Source: Mycolicibacterium iranicum
GTDB lineage: Bacteria > Actinomycetota > Actinomycetes > Mycobacteriales > Mycobacteriaceae
Reading direction: 5' to 3'
Length of the DNA stretch: 64,000 bases
Assembly (NCBI RefSeq): GCF_002101705.1
Contig: NZ_LQPC01000028.1
Span: 1-64,000, forward strand
Shown here: piece after piece, positions 52,449 to 61,037 of the stretch
Numbering within the stretch: position 1 is the first letter of the stretch
How the letters are laid out: every line of letters starts with the position of its first letter
The notes under the pieces: generated by a model
The model's input: only the letters and a program-made list of their open reading frames with translations
Told to the model about the DNA's origin: nothing
The model's database searches: none
Translations under genes and position numbers: made by a program

Positions 52449-53182
52449 AGGTGTTCCCTTCTGCTCGCCGCAGCGGCGGCTACGAAGTCGGTCAGAGCGT
52501 GTTCGAGTTCCACGGCTTCGGGGTGCCACTGCACGCCCAGGACGTAGCGGCAGCCCCGCCATTCCAGGGCCTCGGGTAGGTCGTCGGGCAGCGACCGCGC
52601 GGTCACCGATGCGCCGTCGCCGATGCGGGCGATGCCCTGGTGATGGTGGGAGTTGACATGCGAGGTGCCCGCCCCGGTGATCGACGCGGCCAGGGTGCCA
52701 GGGGTGACGACGACGTCGTGGTAGGTCGGGTGGTCGAGGCGGCCGGGGCTGCGGCGGTGCTCCTCGTAGCCCTCGTCGAGCAGGTGCTGGTGCAGCGTGC
52801 CGCCCGCGGCAACGTTGAGGATCTGCAGGCCGCGGCAGATCCCCAGCACGGGCAGGTCCATCGCCAACGCCTCAGCGGCCAAGGCGATCTCGAAGGCGTC
52901 GCGGGCGGGGGCGGTGCCCTCGGTGCGGTCGGTCTTGGTCTGACCGTAGGTGCCCGGTTCCAGGTCCGCGCCGCCGATCAGCAGCAGCCCGTCGATGCGG
53001 TCCAGCAGCAACCGGGGGTCGGCGACCACCGAGGGGTCGGGGATCAGCCCGATCGCCAGGCCGCCGGCCTCGCGCACCTTGTTGAGGTAGGTCGATGAGA
53101 CGATCGCCGCGGGTTGATTCCAGAAGCTCCACGCCGCGTTCTCATAGGCGGCGCAGATGCCGATGATGGGTGGCGTCCTCAT
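52433..53182 (-). CDS. Class I glutamine amidotransferase-like gamma-glutamyl hydrolase (PuuD-like)
   Basis: A 249-residue enzyme of the gamma-glutamyl-GABA hydrolase family. The nucleophile is in PVLGICRGLQILNVAAGGTL, the catalytic His in VLGVQWHPEAVE, and the conserved GGADLEPGTYG is near residue 73. It frees glutamate from the oxidised gamma-glutamyl compound. Its ATG overlaps the GlnA4 stop (ATGA). Confidence 0.9.
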   Translation of the reverse strand: MRTPPIIGICAAYENAAWSFWNQPAAIVSSTYLNKVREAGGLAIGLIPDPSVVADPRLLLDRIDGLLLIGGADLEPGTYGQTKTDRTEGTAPARDAFEIALAAEALAMDLPVLGICRGLQILNVAAGGTLHQHLLDEGYEEHRRSPGRLDHPTYHDVVVTPGTLAASITGAGTSHVNSHHHQGIARIGDGASVTARSLPDDLPEALEWRGCRYVLGVQWHPEAVELEHALTDFVAAAAASRREHLWPSN

Positions 53183-54528
53183 AGCCGTTCGTAGCCTCGC
53201 TTTCGTTCCCAGTCGGTGATCGCCGAGTTGAACTCGGCCAGTTCGATTTCCGCGGCGTGCAGATAGTGTTCAATCACGTCGTCGCCGAACGCCTCGCGGG
53301 CGGTGGTGCTGCCCCGCAGGCTGGTGATGGCGTCGGCGAGCGTCAGTGGGATGCGTTCGTGATCGGCTGAGTAAGCGTCGTGCTCCTCGGCGGGTGGGAG
53401 CGCAAGCTGGTTGTCGATGCCGTGCAGGCCCGCGGCAATGGTCGCCGCCAGCACCAGATAGGGGTTGACGTCGCCGCCGCCGACCCGGTTCTCGATGCGG
53501 GTGGCCGGGCCCTTACCGAGCACCCTTAAGGCACAGGAGCGGTTGTCGTGACCCCATGCGATTGCCGTGGGTGCGAACGAGCGGCTGGCGAAACGCTTGT
53601 AGGAATTGATGTTCGGAGCGAAGAAGAGCGTGAACTCATTTAGACATGCCAGCTGGCCGGCGACGAAGTGGTCGAATAGCTCAGGCTGCTGCTCAAAGAC
53701 GGCGTTGCCGTCCTGGTCCTGCAGTGACATGTGCACGTGGCACGAGTTTCCCTCGCGGTTGTCCCACTTGGCCATGAACGTCGCACTAACGTCGTGGCGC
53801 AGTGCGATCTCCTTGACCGCATGTTTGAACAGGACGTGCGCGTCGGCCGAGGCCATGGCCTCGTCGTACTTGAGGTTGATCTCGTGCTGACCGTAGTTGG
53901 CCTCGCCCTTGGCCGTTTCGACGAATAGCCCGCTGTCCTCCAGCGCGCGGCAGATGTCGGTGATCAGCGGGTCGGCCTGGGTAAGGCCGAACAGCGAGTA
54001 GTCGACGTTGTAGCGGTTGATCGGAGTCAGGTTGACGTACCCGGCGTTCCACGCCTGCTCGTAGGTCTCCTGATGGGCAATGAACTCCAGCTCGGTGGCC
54101 GCGTTGGAGGTCCAGCCGCGCTCGGCGAGGCGGTCGAGTTGGCGCTGCAGCACCTGGCGCGGGGATTGCACCACCGGGGTGCCGTCCGACCATGCGGCGT
54201 CGGCGAAACACACCGCGGTACCTTCGCGCCATGCCAGCACGCGAAGGGTGCTCAGGTCCGGGTTGAGGGTGAAGTCCCCGTGTCCCTTGTCCCAGCCGGC
54301 GATGTCGTAACCGGCCTGCGGGTTCATCTCGACGTCCACCGACAGCAGGTAGTCGCACGCTCCGGCGCCGTGGTCGGCGACCTCGTGGACGAAGTACCGT
54401 CCCGAGCAGCGCTTGCCCTGCAGCCGGCCCTGCATGTCGACGAAACCGAGCAGGACCGTGTGGATTTCGCCGGACTCGACGCGCTCGCGCAGTTCCTCCA
54501 GGGTGGGAGTGGCGCTCGCGGGGGTCAT
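53179..54528 (-). CDS. glnA4: Glutamine synthetase-like gamma-glutamyl amine ligase (GlnA4 type)
   Basis: A 449-residue GS-fold ligase: FVDMQGRLQGKRCSGRYFVH at the N-terminus, ATELEFIAHQETYEQAWNAG, GQHEINLKY (metal ligand), CHVHMSLQDQDG, and IENRVGGGDVNPYLVLAATI. It links glutamate to an amine, the first step of amine breakdown. The family member in Streptomyces (GlnA4) acts on ethanolamine, GlnA3 on polyamines; which applies here is not clear. The start at 54528 (MTPASATPTLEELRERV) overlaps the permease stop. Confidence 0.9.
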   Translation of the reverse strand: MTPASATPTLEELRERVESGEIHTVLLGFVDMQGRLQGKRCSGRYFVHEVADHGAGACDYLLSVDVEMNPQAGYDIAGWDKGHGDFTLNPDLSTLRVLAWREGTAVCFADAAWSDGTPVVQSPRQVLQRQLDRLAERGWTSNAATELEFIAHQETYEQAWNAGYVNLTPINRYNVDYSLFGLTQADPLITDICRALEDSGLFVETAKGEANYGQHEINLKYDEAMASADAHVLFKHAVKEIALRHDVSATFMAKWDNREGNSCHVHMSLQDQDGNAVFEQQPELFDHFVAGQLACLNEFTLFFAPNINSYKRFASRSFAPTAIAWGHDNRSCALRVLGKGPATRIENRVGGGDVNPYLVLAATIAAGLHGIDNQLALPPAEEHDAYSADHERIPLTLADAITSLRGSTTAREAFGDDVIEHYLHAAEIELAEFNSAITDWERKRGYERL

Positions 54529-56027
54529 TTGGCGGACCCGTGGCTGGTGGGGGCGTCGATCGAGTCGGTGACCTGAGCGAACGCCGCGTAGATTTCGGGG
54601 CGCTGCGACTTGAAGTAGAACGACAATCCGATGCCCAGTAGGAACACCAGTACAGCGACGCCCGGCAGGATCAGGTTCAGGACTCCGGTGCGTCCGGTGA
54701 TGACTGAGACGTTGGAGACCGCTGCGTAGGTGACCAGGATGAGACCGATCGCACCCATGGCGGGGGCGATGAAGGCTCGCCAGATGTCCACGCCGCGACG
54801 GTTCTTGGCGAAGAACGCGATGACTGCGATGGCGGTCAGCGCCTGCAGAGCCAGGATGCCGTAGATACCCGGCGTCGTTGTGGGCACGTAGAAGTCCAGG
54901 AACGGATCGGCGCCCAGCAGTACGAACGGCAGCACCACGATGACGGCGACCACCGACTGAAACACCGAGGACACCCACGGCGACTTGTGGTGGGGATGGA
55001 TTCGAGCGAACACCTTCGGAAGAACCCGTTCACGGGCCAGGGAGAACTGGTAGCGCGCGACGGCGTTGTGGAACGCCAGGAGCACCGCCAGCAGGCTGGT
55101 GAGAATAAAGACCTCCATGGCGATGCGCGCCCAGTGTCCGACGTAGGTTTCTGCGGCGATGAAGTACATGTTGGTGGGATCGTCGGTGGCGACGGTGACC
55201 GCTTCGGCCGCCCCGAATCCGTCGACGACCGCCCAGACCACGAAGGCGTAGAACAGTGCAAGGAAGGCCACGGCGATGTAGGTGGCGCGCGGCACCGTGC
55301 GGGCGGGGTCCTTGGCCTCCTCGCTGAAGACAGCGGTGGCTTCGAAGCCGATGAAGGACAGGAACGTGAAGGCGAACATCGCGCCCGCGCCAGAGCTGAC
55401 CAACTCGGTCGGCGACAGCGGTTCGAGGCTCAGCCCGTCCGGCCCGCCACCCTGGAGGACGATCGCCACCGCGACGATGGCCAGGATCGCGACCTCGGCG
55501 GCCAACGCGACCGCGAGCACGTTGGCGTTGACCGAGATGTTGCGGATACCCAACACCGTCACGATGATGACCGCCGCGAGAACCAGCACCGGCCAGGGAA
55601 TCTCGACGCCGGTGAAGTCGGCGATCGTGGTCTTGGCAAAGACCGCGAACGCTCCGTAGAGGGAAATCTGTATCGAGTTGTAGGACAGCACCGCCAGGAA
55701 CGCCGACCCCATGCCGACGTGCCGGCCCAGGCCGCGCGAGATGTAGACGTAGAAGGCGCCCGCGTTGCGGATGAACATCGTCATGGCAGTGAATCCGGCA
55801 GCGAACAGCGCCAGGATGATTCCAGCGACGACGAAAGCGCCGGCGGCACCGATCCCCCCGAAGGCGACGGCGATCGGACTGTTCGTGGCCAGCGCGGTTA
55901 GCGGCGCAGCCGCCGCGACGACGAAGAACACCAGGTGCCAGGTATTGATGACACCCGAAGCCAGTTTGGACTCGCCGACGCTTGGCTCCGGGGACGACGC
56001 AACGGCGTCGGAGATCTTCTCGGTCAT
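54525..56027 (-). CDS. APC superfamily amino acid/amine permease
   Basis: A 500-residue transporter with twelve predicted membrane helices. The APC core is seen in GVINTWHLVFFVVAAAAPLT, NAGAFYVYISRGLGRHVGMG and FAFTFLSFIGFEATAVFSEE. It probably imports the amine used by the GlnA4 pathway. It is the first gene of this minus-strand operon, divergent from the FadR-type regulator. Confidence 0.9.
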   Translation of the reverse strand: MTEKISDAVASSPEPSVGESKLASGVINTWHLVFFVVAAAAPLTALATNSPIAVAFGGIGAAGAFVVAGIILALFAAGFTAMTMFIRNAGAFYVYISRGLGRHVGMGSAFLAVLSYNSIQISLYGAFAVFAKTTIADFTGVEIPWPVLVLAAVIIVTVLGIRNISVNANVLAVALAAEVAILAIVAVAIVLQGGGPDGLSLEPLSPTELVSSGAGAMFAFTFLSFIGFEATAVFSEEAKDPARTVPRATYIAVAFLALFYAFVVWAVVDGFGAAEAVTVATDDPTNMYFIAAETYVGHWARIAMEVFILTSLLAVLLAFHNAVARYQFSLARERVLPKVFARIHPHHKSPWVSSVFQSVVAVIVVLPFVLLGADPFLDFYVPTTTPGIYGILALQALTAIAVIAFFAKNRRGVDIWRAFIAPAMGAIGLILVTYAAVSNVSVITGRTGVLNLILPGVAVLVFLLGIGLSFYFKSQRPEIYAAFAQVTDSIDAPTSHGSAK

Positions 56028-56122
56028 GGCCGGCTCATCTCTAGCGCAATCTGCACGGCAGGCTCCCTCGGCTGAATGGGCGGGAAAGGCGCAATCGTTA
56101 CGCCATCACCACGTGTTGGTTC

Positions 56123-56145
56123 AATGGTGCATATATCGGACCATT
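56123..56145. promoter_or_regulatory. GntR/FadR-type operator between permease and regulator
   Basis: AATGGT (56123-56128) and ACCATT (56140-56145) form an inverted repeat across an AT-rich spacer. The block ATCGGACCATT occurs here (56135-56145) and again at 56225-56235, next to the regulator start. FadR-subfamily proteins bind TGGTC/GACCA-type sites, so these are probably its operators and would control both directions. Confidence 0.5.
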
Positions 56146-56254
56146 AGGCAGGATCGAAGTCAAGCGCGCATGAAGGCGCAAGCCACATCGAAAGCCGGTC
56201 CGTCGCCGCGCTGAATGTTCGCCAATCGGACCATTGACGATTAACCTGGCCGTC

Positions 56255-56977
56255 ATGGCGCAAGTCGGACTCGAGCTAGCGCCTCTGCACGTCCCCCCGG
56301 CCTACGAACACGTCGCGAACCGATTGCGCCGTGCCATCTGGCTCGGCGAACTCATTCCCGGTGAACGATTGCCCTCCGAACGCGCCTTGGCCGAGGGCCT
56401 CGAGGTGTCCCGCCTGACCATTCGCGAGGCGCTACGCACCCTGCAAGGCGAAGGACTCATCACCATCCGCCGCGGCGCCAGCGGAGGCGCGACGATCGCG
56501 CTCTCGGAGCCGAGTGCTGAGCAACGGCACCGTTTGCTCGTCGAAGCCCGTGACCACATGCGCGATGTCCACGAAGTGCGTCAAGCAATCGAACCCATGG
56601 CCGCCCGGCTCGCCGCAGAACGAATCACCGACGGTCAGTTGGCTGCACTGCGCGCGCATCAAGACGAAATCTTTACAACCACTGGCGTCTCATCATTCCG
56701 TCGAACCGACTCCGCATTTCACATGACGATCGCCCAGGCGAGTGGAAACCCGCTACTGGCCAAAGCCGTCGAAGACGCCAGGTCCGCACTGTTCGTGATG
56801 TTCGATACCTCCAACTTCGAGGTTCTCAAAGCCAGTTCGGGAAAAGCTCATCAAAAGATCCTCGACGCTATTGCCGTAGGCAACGGCGATGAGGCCGCCA
56901 CGTTGATGTCGGTGCACCTGGCCGAGGCGTGGGCCGAGATCGAGGCAGTCATCGACTCCACGCCGGGGTACGACTGA
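56255..56977 (+). CDS. FadR-subfamily GntR transcriptional regulator
   Basis: A 240-residue GntR regulator: winged helix YEHVANRLRRAIWLGELIPG...RLPSERALAEGLEVSRLTIREALRTLQGEGLITI, then the FCD ligand domain (RQAIEPMAARLAAERITDGQ ... FHMTIAQASGNPLLAKAVED). The metal/ligand residues fit the FCD type. It is divergent from the permease-glnA4 operon and probably represses it. The ATG at 56255 is preferred; a TTG at 56234 lies in the second operator copy. Confidence 0.88.
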   Translation: MAQVGLELAPLHVPPAYEHVANRLRRAIWLGELIPGERLPSERALAEGLEVSRLTIREALRTLQGEGLITIRRGASGGATIALSEPSAEQRHRLLVEARDHMRDVHEVRQAIEPMAARLAAERITDGQLAALRAHQDEIFTTTGVSSFRRTDSAFHMTIAQASGNPLLAKAVEDARSALFVMFDTSNFEVLKASSGKAHQKILDAIAVGNGDEAATLMSVHLAEAWAEIEAVIDSTPGYD

Positions 56978-57044
56978 CCCGGCCCAATCCCGCATGCTCC
57001 GATCCCCAAATCTCAGGGTGTTGCTTCGACCGGTTGAACCAGTT

Positions 57045-57364
57045 CAGTACCTATCGATGGCCTATACCGACCGGGTGGCCGAACTCGGGATCGCTCCCTC
57101 GGTCGGGCCGCGTGGCGATAGTTATGACAACGGCCTCGCCGAAGCGGTCAACGCCGCCTACAAGAGCGAGTTCAGCAACCGCGGCAAGCCGTGGCGATAC
57201 ATCGACGACGTCGAACTCTCGACCGCCGAATGGGTGTCCTGGTACAACCGGGAAAACACCTGCACGAGGCCCCCGGCTACGTTCCACCAGCCGAGAACGA
57301 GGCCGCCCTCACCAGCGCCTCACAACCCGTGAGCCGGCCAACCCCGGCCCTCGCAACAAAGTAG
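57045..57364 (+). mobile_element. IS3-family transposase remnant (OrfB C-terminus, frameshifted)
   Basis: The sequence QYLSMAYTDRVAELGIAPSV...GPRGDSYDNGLAEAVNAAYKSE...WVSWYNREN is the C-terminal integrase part of an IS3-type transposase, with the last catalytic Glu. After WYNRE (about 57256) the true continuation, HLHEAPGYVPPAENEAALTS, is in another frame and ends in a TAG near 57362. The N-terminal two thirds and OrfA are missing. A 9-bp inverted repeat TGAATCGCG/CGCGATTCA lies just after (57391-57399, 57431-57439). Confidence 0.8.
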
Positions 57365-57445
57365 GAACAAACCTGGGGTAGTCCACATCGTGAATCGCGC
57401 TGGTTTGCCCGGAGACTCCGCGATTTCCAACGCGATTCACCGGAC

Positions 57446-57757
57446 AGCCCGACCGCCACCCTGGTCATCGAAGCCTCCGGATCAGCCGCCGGTCTAGCGT
57501 CCACCTTCACCTAGGCCGGACGCGCCGGACGCGCCGGACGCGTCCCTAATCTCGGGATCTGCGCCGACGCGACCGCCACCGCACCCATCAGTCTCATACA
57601 AGCCCAAGCCCTCACCATCTACGGCACCACCGGCTCCAGCGACATCTGGCCCGACGCCCTCACCTTCATGCAACGTCGTCGCATCCGGCTCGACGACGTC
57701 ACCACCGCGACCTACCCACTCGCGAAAGTCCCCGAGGCTCTCGCCAGCACCAACGAC
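57446..57757 (+). pseudogene. Zinc-type alcohol dehydrogenase C-terminal remnant
   Basis: Reading one frame gives LVIEASGSAAGLASTFT, a TAG stop, then NLGICADATATAPISLIQAQ...LTIYGTTGSSDIWPDALTFM...DVTTATYPLAKVPEALASTN. This is the cofactor-domain and C-terminal part of a medium-chain alcohol/sorbitol-type dehydrogenase. It has an in-frame stop and a 9-bp triple repeat GCCGGACGC (57515-57541) at the break. The N-terminal half is absent. It is non-functional. Confidence 0.7.
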
Positions 57758-58184
57758 CCCAGTGCCCGACGACGTCGTGACGCTTGTCGGGACCTACGGC
57801 AAGGACGGCGACACCCCGAGCTTGGGGCTCGGCGCATGGGCACATCACGGGCCGAAGTTCATCTGGGCGTGCGACCTCGCTCCGATGGTGGACGGCGTGG
57901 AGCTCACACCGTTCACCCGTGCGGCGATGGCCGGGGATATGGCCAGCTCGCTGACCCACTTCGGGGCGGACGGACTGCCCTTCATCAACGCCGATTACAC
58001 GCTCACCCTCAGCCGCCTGCCGGAGGGGGCCTACCTCGGCCTTGCCACGCTGACACACCACAGCCACGACGGGATCGCCACCGGCACCGCGGTGGTCGCC
58101 GACGCCTCGGGACCGATCGGAACAGCCACGGCGACCGCGCTGTCGAACCCTGGGTTCAGTCCGCCGAGGGTTCCGCTCGGTTGA
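57753..58184 (+). pseudogene. C-terminal fragment of a TesB-like acyl-CoA thioesterase
   Basis: The residues from about PDDVVTLVGTYGKDGD to the end (GPKFIWACDLAPMVDGVELT, FTRAAMAGDMASSLTHFGAD, FINADYTLTLSRLPEGAYLG, ATGTAVVADASGPIGTATAT, LSNPGFSPP) match the second hot-dog half of mycobacterial thioesterases. The first half is missing here and is seen at 50045-50266. It overlaps the convergent PPOX gene by 29 bases. Confidence 0.7.
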
Positions 58185-58677
58185 GGAACTGAGCGGTGCT
58201 GCCGGCAAGTGGCATGCCCTGCATCCCGAGCTTGCGGTGATCCCAGCTGCGCATCCGCGAGGGCACCACGCGCACCGAGATGCGGTTGTTCATCATCTGG
58301 TCCACGAACGGCTTCATCTCGTCGGTGTAGGGACCCGTGTAGCGCTCCCACACACTGATTCCGACGCGCAGGTTGGTTTCCGGGTCGTCGATGATCTCGG
58401 CGTGCCCGTCGATCGACACCCCGCGCAGCGTGTCGTAGGTGAGGCCGTCCTCGATCATGACCGTCACGGTCGGATCGCGGCGAAGGTTGACGGCCTTCTG
58501 CGACTTCGCCTTCGTCTCGAACCAGATCTCCCCGTCGAGGACGGCGTACCACATGGCCACCAGGTGCGGCCGGCCGCTCGGCAGCACGGTGGCCATGGTC
58601 GCGGTGCGGCTGCGTTCGATGAACTCGGCGATCTCGCCGTCTGACATCACGATCTTCGCGCGTTCGTTTTTGCCCAC
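58156..58677 (-). CDS. PPOX-class flavin/F420-dependent protein
   Basis: A 173-residue split-barrel protein: VMSDGEIAEFIERSRTATMA, PSGRPHLVAMWYAVLDGEIW, FETKAKSQKAVNLRRDPTVT, VMIEDGLTYDTLRGVSIDGH. The family includes F420- or FMN-binding reductases and haem-degrading relatives. The GTG at 58677 (VGKNERAKIVMSDGE) is preferred over the ATG at 58647, since homologues of this type often start with a short basic segment. Confidence 0.83.
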   Translation of the reverse strand: MGKNERAKIVMSDGEIAEFIERSRTATMATVLPSGRPHLVAMWYAVLDGEIWFETKAKSQKAVNLRRDPTVTVMIEDGLTYDTLRGVSIDGHAEIIDDPETNLRVGISVWERYTGPYTDEMKPFVDQMMNNRISVRVVPSRMRSWDHRKLGMQGMPLAGSTAQFLNRAEPSAD

Positions 58678-58773
58678 GGGTCGATACTGGCAGGGTGCGG
58701 TCGGCATCTTGACGCGGGCTGGTCTTTCCCGGTGACGTGTTTCGAACATATATGCGATGGGCATCCAGAGGCC

Positions 58774-58986
58774 ATGAGCGACAACACCACCCAAGCACCG
58801 CAGGAAAACGCCGAGAAGGATCCCTCTGACTGGGTCACCGGAGACGAACCGATGACCGGACCGCAGCGCAGTTACCTCCAGACTCTGGCGCAGGAGGCCG
58901 ACGTCGAGGTACCCAACGATGTGACCAAGGCCCGTGCATCCGAGCTGATCGACGAATTGCAGCAGAAGACCGGGCGCGGCCAATGA
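58774..58986 (+). CDS. DUF3072 domain-containing small protein
   Basis: A 70-residue acidic/polar protein: SDNTTQAPQENAEKDPSDWV, then TGDEPMTGPQRSYLQTLAQE and KARASELIDELQQKTGRG. The MTGPQxSYLxTLxxEA pattern is the DUF3072 signature. Function unknown. It is divergent from the PPOX gene, with 96 bases between the starts. Confidence 0.83.
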   Translation: MSDNTTQAPQENAEKDPSDWVTGDEPMTGPQRSYLQTLAQEADVEVPNDVTKARASELIDELQQKTGRGQ

Positions 58987-59005
58987 CCGCGAATCCCATT
59001 GTCTG

Positions 59006-59617
59006 TCAGTAGAAGTTGACCGGCGGCAGCGGCCGGATGCCACCTCCGCTGTTGCCGCCGGAGAAGCGCGCAGGCCCCTGGTGAGGCTTCGTCAGCGTCA
59101 GCGTGCCGATGGCACGAAAGCGGCCGACCGGTGGGCTGATAACGAAGCCCAACTCATCGCCGGCGCCGAACCGCACGTCGGGCCCCGCGGTGGGTGTTTT
59201 CACCCCGAACAGCACCGGCTGGAGTCCGGCCAAATACAGCCACAGTGAGGAGTACAGCGGTGCCACCGGGTTAGCAGGCAGCACGGCATGGTGAAGAGGC
59301 GCCCCGTCACCGGACGACGCGAGCAAGAAGTCCTGATCGCTACCGGTCCCGTACGCGTCCGGAATCTTCACCAGCAACCACCGCGGTTCGGTCCCGGCGC
59401 GTTCGGGCCCTGCCTGCACCACGGCTTGATGCGACGAACCGGGTTCGAGCAGGGAGACTCCATCCGGAACATCGGCGTCACCGTCGATCGTCAGGACCGC
59501 GTCGAACGTCTCGGCATCGGTGGGGGCGACGGAGTCCACCTGGCCGATGACGGCGGCGATAGTCGCTCGGACCGCGCGGGACCCTGCTGACAAAGTGCCT
59601 GCGTCTGCGATTCGCAT
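59006..59617 (-). CDS. Conserved hypothetical protein
   Basis: A 203-residue protein with no recognised domain. The N-terminal part is Ala-rich; the central LLVKIPDAYGTGSDQDFLLA and LYSSLWLYLAGLQPVLFGVK look folded; the end is Gly/Pro-rich (FSGGNSGGGIRPLPPVNFY). No signal peptide or membrane helix is evident. Codon use is like its neighbours, so it is probably a real mycobacterial gene. Confidence 0.65.
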   Translation of the reverse strand: MRIADAGTLSAGSRAVRATIAAVIGQVDSVAPTDAETFDAVLTIDGDADVPDGVSLLEPGSSHQAVVQAGPERAGTEPRWLLVKIPDAYGTGSDQDFLLASSGDGAPLHHAVLPANPVAPLYSSLWLYLAGLQPVLFGVKTPTAGPDVRFGAGDELGFVISPPVGRFRAIGTLTLTKPHQGPARFSGGNSGGGIRPLPPVNFY

Positions 59618-59669
59618 GCCCGACTATCTACCCCGAACGATCTGCCGTCATGCGAACGCCGGTCAGATG

Positions 59670-60302
59670 TCAGACCTCGGTAAGGCGCGATGTCCCAGGA
59701 CCGTCGAAGGCCTGCGCGCCGACACCCCTGCCCGACACCGCCAACAGCAGGTCGATGGCGCGGGCGCGGACCTCGTCCCCGGAACCCGTCGCGAATTCAC
59801 AGTCCGTCGCCACGAGACGAACACCTTCGACCCGCTCGCGGCCGCCGCCCATCGCCACAGTTGTCTTGACCTGATAGGTCAGCGCGGCGGTGACGGCCGC
59901 GCAGTCGTAGCTGGCTGTGATGCCGAGGGGACGACGGATGTCCTCGCCGTGCACGATGGCCTCCACCAGCCGGGTGGGTCGCGGCGCGAGCGGAGTCAAC
60001 GTCAGCGGGACCACGGCGCGAAGTGCCTCGACCGTGTCCCCCGGGTCGGTCTGCCGCTCGCGCCGGATACCGAAGGCATTGTCCCCATCGAAGTCAAAGC
60101 GCGCGAACAGCATTCGGCGCGCGAATCCGATGCGTGATGTCTTCGCCGTGTCGACCAGGTGCGCGAGCACGTCGTGCACGTCCCACCCCGGGCACAGCGA
60201 CGGAGTCGTCCAAGCCTCGTCCGGCAGCGTCGCCAGGTCGTCGGCGAGTCGCGCCCGCTCGCGGTGAACGAATGACCACACCTGGGCCTTGCTGAGCTTC
60301 AT
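59670..60302 (-). CDS. Maleylpyruvate isomerase-type mycothiol-dependent enzyme
   Basis: A 210-residue protein of the MDMPI/DinB-like fold: WSFVHRERARLADDLATLPD, WTTPSLCPGWDVHDVLAHLV (with the metal-ligand His), then EAIVHGEDIRRPLGI (a second ligand site). Members use mycothiol in isomerase or transferase reactions, but most have unknown substrates. The start at 60302 (MKLSKAQVW) is chosen over one 33 bases upstream, since the domain begins here. Confidence 0.82.
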   Translation of the reverse strand: MKLSKAQVWSFVHRERARLADDLATLPDEAWTTPSLCPGWDVHDVLAHLVDTAKTSRIGFARRMLFARFDFDGDNAFGIRRERQTDPGDTVEALRAVVPLTLTPLAPRPTRLVEAIVHGEDIRRPLGITASYDCAAVTAALTYQVKTTVAMGGGRERVEGVRLVATDCEFATGSGDEVRARAIDLLLAVSGRGVGAQAFDGPGTSRLTEV

Positions 60303-60338
60303 GCCGATAGGACTCGCGCGACGCGCAAATGTCATCGG

Positions 60339-61037
60339 TCAGCGGTCGGTGAGCACCGCTTCGAATGCCACCCGGTCGCCGCGGTAGAGCGCGCGCACCA
60401 CCTCGATCGGCGCACCGTCCGCGTCGAGGGATCGGCGGTTGAGGAGCAGCATCGGCATCGCGGTCGTCGACTCGAGTAAGCCCGCTTCCCGGGGTGACGG
60501 CAGGACCGTCTCGATGCGCTCGGTTGCCGTGCCGAACTCCACCCCCCTGGCCCGGAGAGCTGCGTAGAGCGACCTCGTCGGATCGAAGTCGTCGCTCAAG
60601 TCCGCGAACCTGTGCAGCGGAAGATAAGTGCTCTCCAGCCCGATGCGCGCGCCGTCGGCGAGCAGGATGCGCTCCAGGTGCATCACCCGTGAGGACGCCG
60701 AGACCTCAAGAGCAGCAGCGACTTCCGCGTCGACGCTGACGTTCTCCCACGTCACCAGCAGCCGGCCCGGCGCCCGGCCCATGCGCTGCGCGCCCTCGGT
60801 GTACGACTTCAGTGACAGCGGTTGGACGAGCTTGGGTCGCGACACCACGGTGCCCCGGCCGCGGCGTTCGATGCGGCCCTCGACGAGCAGTTCGTGCACC
60901 GCCTGGCGGACGGTCTCGCGCGCGACGCCGAAACGCGCTGCCAGTTCCCGTTCCGGAGGAAACCGATCCCCTTCACGCAGACCGTCGAGAATCTCGTCCA
61001 GTCGGGTGCGAACGAGATAGGGCTTCGGAACGTTCAC
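60339..61037 (-). CDS. phnF: GntR/UTRA-family repressor, PhnF-like
   Basis: A 232-residue HutC-subfamily regulator: winged helix LVRTRLDEILDGLREGDRFP...PERELAARFGVARETVRQAV, then the UTRA ligand domain (VMHLERILLADGARIGLEST, AMPMLLLNRRSLDADGAPIE). A site identical to the PhnF box of M. smegmatis lies between it and the FAD gene. Its GTG start overlaps the HD gene stop (GTGA), so it is second in a two-gene unit. Confidence 0.85.
   Translation of the reverse strand: MNVPKPYLVRTRLDEILDGLREGDRFPPERELAARFGVARETVRQAVHELLVEGRIERRGRGTVVSRPKLVQPLSLKSYTEGAQRMGRAPGRLLVTWENVSVDAEVAAALEVSASSRVMHLERILLADGARIGLESTYLPLHRFADLSDDFDPTRSLYAALRARGVEFGTATERIETVLPSPREAGLLESTTAMPMLLLNRRSLDADGAPIEVVRALYRGDRVAFEAVLTDR

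Noticed and set aside
57045..57364. Intact IS element
   Set aside because: OrfA, the N-terminal part of OrfB and paired terminal repeats are missing and the frame is broken; only a remnant is supported.
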